Origin: Vanilla planifolia
Taxonomy: Eukaryota > Streptophyta > Magnoliopsida > Asparagales > Orchidaceae
Reading direction: 5' to 3'
Assembly (NCBI GenBank): GCA_023846275.1
Contig: CM043875.1
Coordinates: forward strand, 1,671,569 to 1,735,568
DNA length: 64,000 nt
Position numbers and translations under genes: made by a program. Each line of letters starts with the position of its first letter. Positions within the stretch are counted from its first letter, which is position 1. Below, one piece after another: positions 1 through 11,910 of the stretch. A model generated the notes under the pieces. It was not told where the DNA came from, made no database searches, and was given only the letters and a program-made list of their open reading frames with translations.

Positions 1-542
1 TAATAGAGAATTTGTAAAGAAAAGAGAAAAAAAATAATATCAAAATAATACATATAAAGTGATAATTTTAATAATTATTTTTATTATATATATATATTTT
101 TAATTTTTTAATTATGAAATTATTTTTTATCAATCAATTGTTAGCGGCCCAAAGAGAACACAGCAGGCCCAATTCAACAAATTCACGTGCAATCACTGAC
201 ACCAATTCATCTCTGCAACCACCAACCGTCTGATATGTAATAAAGAAGAAAACCACTCCTCGTGTTCCTGGTACGACGACGATCGGACGATTGACAGCTG
301 GAAATACAAATAGCGCTCCGATACACGCTGTAGCCACAATGGAAATTCAAAACTGTTTCTTAGAAATCGTCTATGAATTAACTCTAACAAAAGGTTTGGA
401 ACACGATAAAAGAATTTTGTGTATTTGCACATATATTTTTGAAATTTAAATAAATAAAGAAAAAAAAAACACAAAATAGTTCAAATTTATCCATATTTTT
501 CCTGATTTCCTTCACTTTTTTTTTTTTTTTTTTTTTTTAATT
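1..542. other. AT-rich flank downstream of the RING ligase gene
   Basis: No convincing gene. The first 120 bases are almost pure A/T. From about 140 to 350 the composition becomes more balanced, but neither strand shows a recognisable protein or a splice-consistent exon, and the short open frames there overlap one another in different frames. The stretch ends in a run of 23 T (516-538) only four bases beyond the RING ligase stop codon. The 3' untranslated region of that gene must lie here. Confidence 0.5.
516..538. repeat. Homopolymer T23 (A23 in gene sense)
   Basis: An uninterrupted run of 23 T on the plus strand. Read in the direction of the neighbouring minus-strand gene it is an A-run starting four bases after the TAA stop. 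The gene has introns, so this is not the tail of a retrocopy; a simple slippage tract in the 3' UTR is the plain reading. Confidence 0.8.
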
Positions 543-1801
543 TTAGGGGAGGACGACTTGGACGCTTCCGGTGCGGGCGAAGCCGCATACGGGACAAACC
601 TCGCCGGCGCCGTTGGCATCGCATGTGCTGCAGAGGCATAGGTGGCGGCATGGGATCAAAACCACCAACGCCGGTCGTCGGAAACAGGCCCTACATGCTT
701 GTTCAGGCGACTCCGACCGTTCCGGGTCGATGAAGGCCGATTCCGCGTCCTCTGCTGGAGATTCGCCGTAGCATTCTTTTCCCGCGGGGACAACTGCGGC
801 GGCGGCCGCCTTCTGGATCTGGGCGTGAAGAGAGGCGGCCGAGGCCTGCTCGGCCATGGCCTTAGCCTGCCACGCAATTGTCTCGGTGCGGAGGCGGGCG
901 AGGCGGTCCTCGAGCTCTGCGCTCCGGCGAACGGCGCGTTCAATCTCCAGTTCTTTCTCCCGGAGCCTCCTGCCGATGGATTCCTCTGCTGCGGCGAGTA
1001 ATGCGTGGTGGTGCCGCTGCCGCCTTTCCGCTAGTGTTTGCCGGAGCTGCTCTCCCTGTTGAAAGAAAAAATACCCAAATCGGAATCGGAGGAAAATAAT
1101 AAGGCCTGAGAGGAGGAGTTGTAGAGATTGCCATACCTGAGTGAAAAAGAATTGTTCGATTTCGTTCATTTGTTTATTAAGCTGAGAAGCGAGAGCTTCC
1201 GAGAAGAATGCGGAGAGGGTAGAATCGTGTGGCAGACCCACGTTTCGCTCATCCAAGGCAAGGCAGAGGCCGGTGGAGACAGGAGGAGGAGCCTGAGAAG
1301 TACCCATCATCACCGGCGGGTAGAGACCCCGTTGCACCGCCGCATGCGGCTGAAGGGAGAAAATACTCAGCGGTTGCTGCTGTGCTTGCGGCGGTGGAGC
1401 CACCGTCATCGGTACCCCTGTCTCCGCCGTTATTGCATCTCTTCCTCTCTTCCTCGGATTCACATTCGCTGCATACCATTCTTCTCAGTCCTCTCACTAA
1501 ACGCAAGGGAAACAGAGAGAAAACAGAAAAGGGGAAATGGATTGAGATTAGTAGATACCTCCAGTAGAGGCGAAGAAAACAGGAGATTGGTCGAGAAGAG
1601 AAGCGGAAGGGAAGTCCATGTCCTTGCCGCTGCCGTCCGCCTCCGCTCTGCTCAAAACCTTCTAAAAATCCATAAACTGAATCTCTAAAACAAGAGGAGC
1701 ACGAAGGAGCAAAGGTGGGCAAGCGACTTCAATAACCCATCACGGGTACTGTACCTATTGAGCAGCAGAACGTTCGCAGGGTACTGTGCTTGCACGGCCA
1801 T
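543..1801 (-). CDS. BOI/BRG-like RING-type E3 ubiquitin ligase, 4 exons, 326 aa
   Basis: Exons on the minus strand: 1801-1755, 1647-1559, 1468-1137 and 1055-543, all with GT-AG introns and frame kept at each junction; total 981 nt including the TAA stop. The protein starts MAVQAQYPANVLLLNR, the typical N-terminus of the Arabidopsis BOTRYTIS SUSCEPTIBLE1 INTERACTOR (BOI) and BRG family, has the family motif NPRKRGRD at about residues 49-56, and a long charged coiled-coil-like stretch at about 120-240. It ends in a C3HC4 RING with putative zinc ligands C277, C280, C292, H294, C298, C301, C310 and C313. Length matches the family (about 300-350 aa). Known members are E3 ligases that act in pathogen and stress responses, cell-death restraint and gibberellin signalling; that role here is inferred from family. 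The third intron (1056-1136, 81 nt) is a multiple of three and has no stop, so a retained form would still be translatable. A reading that starts at 1463 would use GTG and is not the real start. Confidence 0.93.
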
Positions 1802-1991
1802 TGCCTGTTTTCCTCTCAGAGAAAGAAAGCGAGAATCGAAGTAACCCAAGGTTGAGAAATAAAAGGACGGAGGCAAGAAGGCAAAACAGCGTTAAGGCAA
1901 CAGGCAAGGAATGGCCCTTCTATAGAGTCTATACCCCAAAAGTCGTCCTCCTCGCTTCGTGGTCTCGCTCGGCACGCTCGTTGAGGGCAAC

Positions 1992-2024
<33 letters not shown>

Positions 2025-2130
2025 AGGGAGAGCGACGCGCTCGAAACCAACGAATCAGTCCAAGACCCGACCTTTTTATTCTCCCCGTGCTGCAAACAGA
2101 GAGAGTCCCATATGAGAAAGGTAGGCCAAC
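1802..2130 (-). promoter_or_regulatory. Leader/promoter region of the RING ligase, with CT-rich tract
   Basis: Immediately upstream of the ATG at 1801 the sequence becomes far richer in G/C than the spacer beyond, as expected of a leader and core promoter. It contains a (GA)n tract at 1999-2024, which is (TC)n in the gene's sense, about 200 bases before the start codon. I saw no clear TATA box, so the exact transcription start cannot be placed. Confidence 0.45.
1999..2024. repeat. (GA)13 microsatellite
   Basis: Perfect GA dinucleotide tract of 26 bases inside the leader/promoter of the RING ligase gene. Confidence 0.9.
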
Positions 2131-3235
2131 CGTGTCATTAATTCTTGCTTAATCGAGTGTTTGCCCTAAATAAGGGGATTAGGATGTGGTTTAAACCAAC
2201 GGTTTGAAGTTTCTCGCCGGTTTATTTCGCTCGTCACTCTTCCATTTCAATAATTTCCAAAAATTTCGCTCAATTTATGTAAAATTAATCTTATTTAATA
2301 ATAATCCAATTAAAAAAATTTAAAAATATTGATTTGTTAAAAAAATTAAATATAAAAATTGCCTAACGTTGTGTGGTTCAAACCTGGACCAAACCAAAAA
2401 ACAGATCGCCATTCGGAGGGTTTGGCATCATTGGAAGGAAGACGTCCGCTGTTTTGGCAAACAGCAATTCTTTTGGTTGTATGTTGGGAAATAATTCAAA
2501 TAAATCATTTGTTGCTTTGTATATAATAATTACCATATGTTCTATAAATAAATTGTTTTTTATTTCTAAACAATAATGCAAATAGTACTAATTGTTGAGT
2601 GTGCATAAGAATTAGATCACAATGTCTTAATTGCACTTTAGATCGATGGTTATGCATGCAATAATCTTTGAGACTTGATTTGTATCATCTTTTGTTACTT
2701 TATTAAAATTTCTCAAAACAAATAAATATTGCTAGAGTTTCCTTTAGTTAATATCAAGTATTTCATATGGTGTGCATTTTGTATGTTTTACAAGTGACTT
2801 GTTGTAAAAGAAGAAATTGTAATCTTAGTATATTTTTATTTGGTGATTTTTAAATTTTTTAGTGAATGAAAATAGCTTGTTTATTATGAATAAAGTTTAA
2901 TATGAAAGAAAGATTGTTAAATAGATATGAAAATTATCTCATGTTATAGATTAAATGATAAGTTGTGATATATATATATATATATACTATTAGTGGTTTT
3001 TACTTATTATTGTTTTAGCTTTTGGGTTGATTGATGCTTAGTTAATAGTTCATTAATTGATTTTTAGTGATAAATATTTTTAATATAGTAGTAATATGGT
3101 TTAACAAAGATTTATTGATTCTTTTAATTAATGTTGTATAGATTTTATATACTTTATAAGATTATGCTAGATATTTAGCTTATACTGATCCAAAAAAAGA
3201 TATATCAAAACCTAAGTTTTATAATCAAGGGTCAT
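2131..3235. other. AT-rich intergenic spacer
   Basis: No gene or recognisable element. It includes a (TA)n tract at about 2968-2986. The short open frames around 2373-2581 overlap on both strands and show no family resemblance. Confidence 0.6.
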
Positions 3236-4015
3236 CATCAGAGGCAAAGTAGTGAAAAAAAGAGAGAAAATAAAGCAAAAGAAAATAAAGAAAAAACATA
3301 ACTTTCTTATTAAGGAAGCTGTATTGTGAAAAATCATAGAGTTGATAATGAGCTCCAATGTGAATGGTTATAGGCCCAACACCATCTTGCTCTTAAATGG
3401 CTATAAGAAAAAAGATATGTCAACAATAAGAACAGAGGAGAAGATGACTAGAAAAAGAAGAATATAAAGAGTATAGAAAGTGAGATAAGAGTAAGAAAAG
3501 CATCCTTGTGAAAAGCATCTTTTCTATGTTATGTCATGTTCATGGAGTGAGTTGCATAGGTGGTTATTATTGGAACATGGCATACCCATGTTAGGGATGG
3601 GCTAAAGATAGCATTATTGATGTAAAGTCTTTATTCTAAGGTTTACAATCATTTGTGCAAAATTGTACCCTTGTTATAAATGGGATAAATAAAGAATAAT
3701 CTTATTAAATGACTTTTGAAAAAAATGGTATACATGTGCATTTGGCATTGATTATGTGATGTATCATGATCAAAGCTACATAGTGAGTTACTCTTTTATT
3801 TAGACATGGGATAACATGAAGATGTATATACAAGAAAGAACTATGTAAACATGATTTTGTATAAAAAAAAATTAAAAAAGTATTTTCTTTTCCTAACAAA
3901 TAGTGACATTTTTCACAACAGTTTTTGTAAGATAAAAGTCATGCAATAGGTTTTGTAATCCTTTTTAAAGTTCTTCTAAAAGTCTTAAGATACTAAGATG
4001 TGCTTTTTTCGAGAT
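3236..4015. repeat. Diverged direct repeat, copy A
   Basis: This block aligns by eye, in the same orientation, with 4855-5615. Shared landmarks in the same order include the words ggcccaacac (3373 and 4979), tatgttatgtcatgttcatg (3526 and 5132), ccatgttagggatgg, and ggcattgattatgtgat (3743 and 5349). The copies differ by many substitutions and small indels, so the duplication is old. A decayed pair of LTRs is one explanation; no LTR end motifs survive clearly. Confidence 0.75.
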
Positions 4016-4854
4016 TTTTATGCAAAACTTACATTTTTTGTTCTATTTTTTTATCTTTTACTCTTTACTCAGTGTGCAATTATACCTATTTTGGCATTTG
4101 AATTTCATTTTGTTGTATTATTTCTGGGTGGCACATAAAGTTTATGTAACTTGAAACAATAAAATTAAATATCTATGAGAGATTTAAAAGATAATCTGTT
4201 GACATAATATTGACCTTGCATAAGAATGAGTAGAGCTTCTAAAGAATATGATAAAGACTAAATGATAAATTTATAAGGATTCAACGTGTTGATAAATGGT
4301 TTTTTAATGTAAGGATTTATTTGAGTCAAGTCTTTTTAGCGAGTTAAAAGTTTGGTGCTATTTTAAAGTAGAGAAGTTAGAGTTACAAATAATGAGTACA
4401 AGGCTTAATAAATATCAAAAATAATTCATAGTGATACTTTTTCTAAAAAGAATTTAAATTATTTTTTCTTATGACAAAATATCATAGATTCACCATTAAT
4501 AACTTTATAATGATTACTAAGATGGGCTAGATATAGACCATATTAGATGACATCTAAATTTTAATATTTTATATAAAGCTTTTTTATTAACATTTTTCAT
4601 GATTTTTTTGGATCTAATTAGGGTTTATAGAAATTGTTAAGATAAACTATAAATGTTACTCGTTTAAATTTTAAATATAGATTATATAGGTTTTTAAGTA
4701 TATGATATTGTTTTTAGTTATGTATAGATCTATATTAAAGAAATTAATAAATTTTAAAGTGCCTCAAAATATGTGTGATATTACAAATAATTAGAATAAT
4801 GTTATGAGTATGTCATTGAGAAGAACCTTGTATATGTAAGAGTCGTTATTAAAG
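4016..4854. other. Sequence between the two diverged repeats
   Basis: About 840 bases of AT-rich DNA separating the two repeat copies. No coding potential and no retroelement domain could be recognised. If the flanking copies are LTRs, this would be what is left of the internal region. Confidence 0.4.
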
Positions 4855-5615
4855 ATAAGATAGTGCAAAAATAGAGAAAATAGAGCAAAAGAAGAAAAAA
4901 AATACAACTTCAATATTTGAAAAACTAAGTTTTGAATAATTATGGAGTTGATAATGGGTTCTATTATGAATGATTAGAGGCCCAACACTGGCTCTTTACG
5001 TAGGCATGAGGAAAAAGATATAGTAACAATAGAAAGAGTTGGGAAGATGTTTGAAAAAAAAATAAGAATATAAAGAGTATAGAGATTTGAATAAGAGCTG
5101 GAAAAGCAACATTATGATAGGCATCTTCTCTATGTTATGTCATGTTCATGGGTTATATTGCATAGATGGTTGTTTTTGGGGCATGACATATCCATGTTAG
5201 GGATGGATTAAAGATACCACTATTGATGTAAACTCTTCATTCTAAAGTTTATTATCATATTTGCAAAGTTGTATACTTCCTATAGATGAGGTAAATAAGA
5301 GATAATCTTGTAAAATGGCTTTTGAAAAAGTGGTATACATGTATATTTGGCATTGATTATGTGATATATCTTGATTGAGACTTGATAGTGAGTTGTTCTC
5401 TGATGTGGAGTGTTATAGCATAAAGATATATATGTACAAGGAAGAAGTTCACCATTTTGGAGATTAAGTAAATCTGATTTTGTTCCTCTTAACTTATTAA
5501 AGACATTTGTCACCATTATTTGTAAGAGAAAAGTTATGAATTAGTTTTGTAATGTCTTTTTAAGTTCTGCACAAAATCATAAGAGATTAAGATGTGATTT
5601 TCTCTAGAATTGAAG
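4855..5615. repeat. Diverged direct repeat, copy B
   Basis: Second copy of the repeat at 3236-4015, offset by about 1.6 kb and in the same orientation, with the same order of shared words and many mismatches. Boundaries are approximate. Confidence 0.75.
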
Positions 5616-8600
5616 CTTTTATATAATATTTAAGTGATATAAGATAAGGTACATTAAGATGATGACTGAGCTTGTCTAATATATCTTATTATTTTTTGTA
5701 TGTTTTAAAATTTTTATATTTTTATTATAAAAATTGTTATCATCATTTTATTTTTAAGTTTAGATTTAGTCATTGTAATTTATTTAAAATATTGTTATTG
5801 AATGAAAAAAAGATTTTTTGCTTGCTATTATTCTAAACTATATTTTCCCTTTTATCATGCATTAGTGCACCTAGGATTTGATATAGATGACTTTGGGTTA
5901 TAATTTGAAGATATTTGAGTTGCAAATTGATTTATTTTTATCATCATTATCTTTTTTGTCATCATCAATTTTCATCTTAGATTACATTGTAAGATTCACA
6001 CCTATCCATTCTCTAATAATTTTGATATTAAAACTTAGTTAAAACATGTGTCATCAATTTTGGTATCACAACCTTCTTCATGATATTCCAACCATTATGA
6101 TAATCCATTATTAGCCACTTTTCTTTTGTCAATTTCTACACCTCCATCATCACTAGTCTTTTTAGTTACCGTCAATTCCTTTGACATCAAGTAGCTTAAG
6201 AAAAAATGAAAAAAAAAAAAACCTGGAGTTCTGTGCTACTGGCCACAACTATTCCATGATAGTCATTTGCCACAATAACATCATACAATAGCTTAACGTG
6301 GTTGCATTTGTGTTTTAGTTTGCATTTGTGTTTTAGTTTAATTAGTTATGAAAGTAAATGTTAGACTTGTATATGAAAAGCATAAAATATATAATTCTAA
6401 ACATACATATTCATAATAATGATATTTAGTTGTGTATTAGTGTATATTTATGTGTTGTAAAGATGTCATGTTTCTATTACTATTTTTAATTATTATTATT
6501 TTTTTAATATCACTTTACATTGAGATGTTATTGTAAAGAAGAAGTTCATTTGCTAAGCTTTATGAAACTCATTTTCTTACATGCATTACAGATCATACTA
6601 TCAATGCACATAAAGATGGTGATAAAAGTGACATATGAGTTAGATTTATGCATTTGAGAGATTTGAGGCAAATAGATGCTTATGATAGTGTTCTAAATAG
6701 CTACTTATAAGTTATAATGATGATTAAAACTAATGTTGTAGGCCTACCCTAGTAATTTTTGGATTAAAGCATGCATCTTTGGTAGTAGTTTAACCCACAC
6801 ACATAGCTACCATTAATACTTTCTTGTTTTCTTGCATTATTTATAGCTTTTGTTTTGTATGATCATTTCATAGAGTTCACTTGTAACTCATGTGGGGCAT
6901 TACTTTTCCCAAGGGTGAACTAAACAATGAATAAGATGAAAATGGATTGTTTGTTTCCCCCTACAACATTTCAAGCAAAGCCTAATAATAAATCAATCTT
7001 TAAATCCATAGAGGGAGGCAACAAATTAAACTGGCTAAGGGAACAATAAAGTTCATAGGTTGGATAGAGTATCTATAAAGGCACTCTTTAGCTTGTCATA
7101 AATTGCTTTCTTGAATTTGCATCATGCACATATTCAAAAAAGTTATTTTTCTCTCACCGTCATGAAGTGTATAATATTTATCTTAAGTAAAGCATAAATA
7201 AGTTTTTTGGAAACTGAACTAATGATTGTAATAGATTTATTGAGTTTCATAGCAAAGTCCTTTGTTAAGTAATATTGTATGTATAATTATGCGTATAACA
7301 GTGAAACATACAAACATAAATACAAAAATAACTATTGTGATTGATTTGATTTGAATTTTAGCTCATTACCAATGATTAACATTGCAACTCAAGAAAACTA
7401 AAATTTGATCTTTTTATTAATCATAATTTTGTTTTTTTTGGTCTTAAAATAATTTTTGTTTGTTTCCCTCTCACTTAGTTGAGATGTTTTTTTTCATCTC
7501 ATAAAGCGATATGGATCACATACCCTTCTAATTTTCATATTATAGTTTGTTTTTGGTAGGATGTTCATCAAGAAAAGGGACAAATGATGCCACAATGATG
7601 TTGACATCTAGGCATTTGTGTTATAAATTATTTTTTTTAAAATAATGCAAATTATGAATTTTGTTGATTAATTCAATAATTATCAAAAATTAAAATTTTA
7701 AAATTTTAAAAACCTTAAAATATGAGGATTTGTATTTTTTTGGGCAATGATTTAAAACAATTATTGTGTCTTAAATTTGTCAAATGCTCCTCCTTTACAC
7801 AGCTTATACTTTGGTATATTGGTTGATCGTTTTATTATTGTGAATATTTTGAATGACAAAAACATTCAAATTAAATCAATCGTCACGTGAAAATGTTTGA
7901 AAAACATAAAAAAATTTGACAAATTCATGTGAAATTCACATTCTTAACAAATAGTTGCTCTTTAAATTTGTTACATGTTTAAATTAGAATACCAAATCCC
8001 TACAAGATATGCTCGTAGTAGTCTATTCTAAACCTTTATTTTTGAATGAGCTATTTCCCTATGTGTTTTAGCTCATCTATTTGTATTTTCTCAAAATCCC
8101 TTTCAAGGCTCCTCCTTATTGAAAAATATAGTAGTTTTTTTTATAAGATTGAAACATAAAATATCTTTTATTTGGAGAAAAGGCACATGACAATTGAGTT
8201 TTAGATGATTGGATGAGAAATACAATAGATTTGAACTTAATTATCATAAATCTACAAAAAAAAAATCAAAAAGAAAAACAAATTTTTTTTTGAATATGAT
8301 CATTTTTATATGTTTACAAGAGTTACTAAAAGATATGTAATCTTTGATATGAACTCCAAGAGAGGTGGTTTTTTTTTTTCATTCACACAGCTATGCTTGA
8401 AATCCATAACAAACAAGGTGTCACCAATAATTGTAGTATTTAAGCTTTGGGAGCTAAGGGAATATATCCTCTCTATTTCTTCATATGTATTCAATAATGG
8501 TTGGCTTATTATGAAGGGAAGGAAGAAAAAAAGGGTAGAGAAGAAGAAAACAAAAAAGAAAGCAAGAAGGAGCAAAAGATGGGAGGAGACAAGGAGCGTT

Positions 8601-9778
8601 TGATGAGTGATTAGGAAAGGAGGAAGAAGGTGGAGAGAAGATTAATTCTTCATAATTTTATTTGAAAAGTTTTTAAGGGACCCATGAAAGGGGCATTTAA
8701 CAATTTAGAATTATATATACCTATCATCACTAATATAACTCTTTTTTTTAAATTAATTTGGGTCAATTTCTTAAATGAATTTTAGTTTGACATGAATCAA
8801 ATAAGGCATGCCTCTTTTCTTCATCTTAAAATAGGATGTGATGTATAAATCTCATTGATTTAATAATATTATAAGCTACAATCAAATTTTTAGAAAATAT
8901 AGTTAAAGAATTCAAAACAAATTTTTCTATAGTCTCAATAGTCAAGACATGCTTGCTATCATGGAGTTGCAAGAAACTAGTTGTAGGCAAATGTGAACCC
9001 AAAATGGCGAGCCCCGCCTCCCCCTTGTTTGTTATCCAATCTTCTAGATCATTATACTCTTCTTCTTCTTTTTTTCAATCTATAAAAGTTGATTAGCTTT
9101 CAATTTAATGTGTAGTTCTAAAGCTTTGTTTTACTTGTAAGAATCCATATTTATTGGAAATAGTTATGTAAGATTAAGCAATCTTTTCTTTTCCTACAAA
9201 TAATAAATGTTTAAAATTTAAATAATTTTGAGTTTATATTGGAAGAATAATTATAAAATAATAATGCTACCTTCCTATATTATCAAATAATTTCTAATGC
9301 ATAATATATATGCCTTTATTTCATTAAATAATTTTTTTTTGAGATATAATCAAAATTTGATATTAATATTGGTGTTTAATGAAATTTCTTATAACAACTA
9401 ATCTCAAGATGTTAAGACATAAAATTTGATAAGTAGATGTCTTAAGATTTAAAGTTATAGAGATGTTAAAGCAAGAAATTTTTTTTATTAATAGATAATA
9501 CATAGAAATACAATCATATCCTAAGCAACGAACATAAAGATTTATAATACATAAGTGCTTGACGATAACACAAACGCAACTCATAAAAAATTGACTAATA
9601 AAAAAGTATGCTGTGGATGTGTTGTTATGCAATAATTGCAACGCCTTAGGGTTTCTTACTCTATTGTGGTACTTTTTTTCAAAGTTATAGAAAGAAAATA
9701 CTATTGACGAGAGAATTGAGCAAACAAGTATGTGCATGAAAAGCTTTAGTCTTCTTCTTTCTCTCAAAGACTATGATG
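5616..9778. other. AT-rich intergenic spacer without recognised genes
   Basis: About 4.2 kb of A/T-rich sequence. A perfect 18-bp tandem pair sits at 6303-6338. The longest open frames (for example 8306-8603 on both strands, 9363-9767 minus) are lysine- or leucine/phenylalanine-rich by-products of A- and T-runs and have no family resemblance. Probably decayed repeats. Confidence 0.6.
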
Positions 9779-9783
9779 AGAAT
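9779..9783. repeat. Target-site duplication, left copy (AGAAT)
   Basis: Five bases directly before the TG terminus of the solo LTR, identical to 12876-12880. Confidence 0.88.
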
Positions 9784-10144
9784 TGTTATACCCAGTAAAA
9801 ATTTTTATGTTAATCTTTAGTAAATTAATTTTTGGCTTGGATGATTTCAGATCGACAGTAGGATGAGCCAGGAGCTCAATTGGAGGCTATTGGAATTTTT
9901 GAAATTTCTAGGGATTTTTCGGAGTACCGAGGTGAATTTTAAGAAATTTTCCCTGTTTAATTAGATTTATTGGATTTTTAGAAATTCGAAAATCCATTTA
10001 AATTAAACCGGAAATTGGTTTTTTTTACCGCGCGTGAACCGGACCGGAACGGTTCAGCGGAGGCGGAGGCGGTTCGTCGAGTGAGTTTGCGCGTGCGTTC
10101 TGATAAGCGGATCGGACGGTCGTGATCGACGGTTGGGATTGAAC

Positions 10145-10255
10145 CGGCTGATCGGGTACTTACCGTGTCAATAGCGTGTCGAAAGCACGTATCGGGTGCT
10201 TACCGTGTCGAAAACGTGTCAACGGCGCGTAACGGGTTTTCACCGTGTCGGCCAG
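10145..10255. repeat. Tandem repeats upstream of the LTR TATA box
   Basis: Three imperfect units with the core cgggt(a/g)cttaccgtgtc or cgggttttcaccgtgtc, spaced about 45 bases apart, end just before the putative TATA box. Short tandem repeats in this place in plant LTRs often act as enhancer-like U3 elements; that function is inferred. Confidence 0.6.
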
Positions 10256-10270
10256 GAATATAAAACCCTC
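10256..10270 (+). promoter_or_regulatory. Putative LTR TATA box and transcription start region
   Basis: The sequence gaatataaaaccct at about 10256-10269 has a TATAAAA core, directly after the tandem U3 repeats and before a sharp change to mixed sequence. This fits an RNA polymerase II LTR promoter reading rightward, with the start about 25-35 bases downstream. Confidence 0.55.
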
Positions 10271-11035
10271 GCGAACGATTAGGGTTTCGTTCGACCGACC
10301 GATAGAGAGGAATTTTCCGGCGTACGGCGCGTGATTCCGGCGGCCTGGCAAGGGGCTTTTTGTACCTGGAGGTTCGCGTGATCGAGGAGAATCGATTGAT
10401 ACCGGTTTCGTTCGGCGAGGAGCAGCGGTTGGTCGCGTGCGAGCTTCAACGTCGCCACCGTCGCCGGAGAAGAAAAGTAGGAAATTTCGGCTTAAATTAG
10501 TTAATTTGCAAGTTAAAAATATGGGTTATTTTGCAATTACTACCTGAGCATGCGAATGTGGGTTTTTTGGAATTGATTAATGCAATTATTGATTTTAGCA
10601 TGTTTAGGGTTTTCGAAAAAAAAAAAAATTATACCGTCGAATTCGGAAATTTTACCAAGCATATGTTGAGTTGATTTTGTGCTTAATCATGTTAAGGTGG
10701 TTTGCAAATGCTGGAATCATTAATTTCATAAATTGTCAATTAAGGATCGGATGAAACTCCTTCGACGGATATTTTGATTGAATCTTAGGAATTAATGACA
10801 TCTTTGGAATGTTAGGATAGTACGAACATGTTCTCCTTGTTCGCAGTTGCCGGAAATCGAGTATTGGTCGGCGATTGCGGCGGCTAGGGTTTCGCGGACG
10901 ACGGGCGAAGGAAGGAGACGAATTAAGGGTTAATTAGGGATTAGTTGATTTATTAAGAGAATAATTATATTAATTATTAAGAGTATATATTAAGCGTCGG
11001 TCGAATTCGGGTTAATAACTTCGACCGGCGGGGGT

Positions 11036-11160
11036 TTGGTTCAGCGCGAAGGCCCGAACCGGTGGCGAGATCCGGTTCAGGGGATTCGGCGCGGTTCAGT
11101 GAGAAGCGGTTCTCGGCTCAGCGCGAAGGCCGAACCGGCGGCGAGAACCGGGTTCACGGA
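11036..11160. repeat. Imperfect tandem duplication in the LTR
   Basis: Two imperfect units of the type ggttcagcgcgaaggcccgaaccgg, about 75 bases apart, inside the solo LTR. G/C-rich and not coding in any convincing frame. Confidence 0.55.
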
Positions 11161-11794
11161 AGTACGGCGCGGTAAATGGAATAACGGAATTTTTAAATTC
11201 GGTAATTATTCCGAATTTCGGAAAATGGATAAAATTGCAAAATTTGATATTTCGAATTTAGGAAAAATTCGATAATTGAGTTTTAGGGATTATTATATTT
11301 TAGAAAATTCAAGAAAAATCAGAAAATTTGGAAATGAGAAATTTCGAAAATTCTGGAGATCCGTGGGTAAAGAAAAAAATTGCCTGAAGTGGAGAAAAAT
11401 GTTATCAGTGATGACAGTACAGCTGGAAACAGTCAGACAGAGGTATGGTACATGGATGCTACCAGAACAGTCAGTAATTGACAGTTGTATTGCTTGGATG
11501 GCAATGGTATGGATTGAGTCAGTTACTCAGTGTTGGCATATTTCACGGATTGGCATACCGGACCGGACTACTATAGACCCTATATGATGTTTTAGGGTAG
11601 TTGTGGTAGGTCACTATGCGGTTCAGACTTAGCTTCCACAGTATACATGTGGACTGGTATGCGCCTTGTTGTACCTGGATACATGTTGCCGGATCTTGGA
11701 GTTAGAGATTGGCAATGACTGTAGGGGCGTGAGCTTCTATGGAAGTTGTTGGTAGAGGACTCTTTGGGACGGTGGCTGAGTCGATCTCTCCTGG

Positions 11795-11910
11795 TCCATG
11801 TGTGTAGGCCTGCGTGCCTGAGGGTGGCAGGGGTGTCTCGCAGTGGCTAGCCAAGTGTGTAGGCCTGCGCGCCTTAGGGTGGCAGGGGTGTCTCACGTTG
11901 GCTAGAGATT
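11795..11910. repeat. Two-unit tandem repeat in the LTR (about 57 bp period)
   Basis: The words gtgtaggcctgcg, gggtggcaggggtgtctc and ggctag recur in the same order twice, with only a few differences. Confidence 0.7.

Noticed and set aside
543-1463. Single-exon reading of the RING ligase with 306 residues
   Set aside because: It begins at GTG, not ATG, and includes the third intron as coding. The spliced model restores the conserved N-terminus and removes the insert.
571-1688. Plus-strand open frames opposite the RING ligase (571-771, 642-1001, 856-1099, 1128-1688, 1229-1567)
   Set aside because: Antisense shadows of the G/C-rich exons; Arg/Gly-rich translations without family resemblance.
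8306-8603. Overlapping 89- and 97-codon frames on opposite strands
   Set aside because: Composition follows T- and A-rich runs (Phe/Leu on one strand, Lys/Arg on the other); no start context or family.
9363-9767. 134-codon minus-strand frame next to the solo LTR
   Set aside because: No recognisable domain, codon composition as expected from A/T-rich DNA; length is within chance for a low-stop frame.
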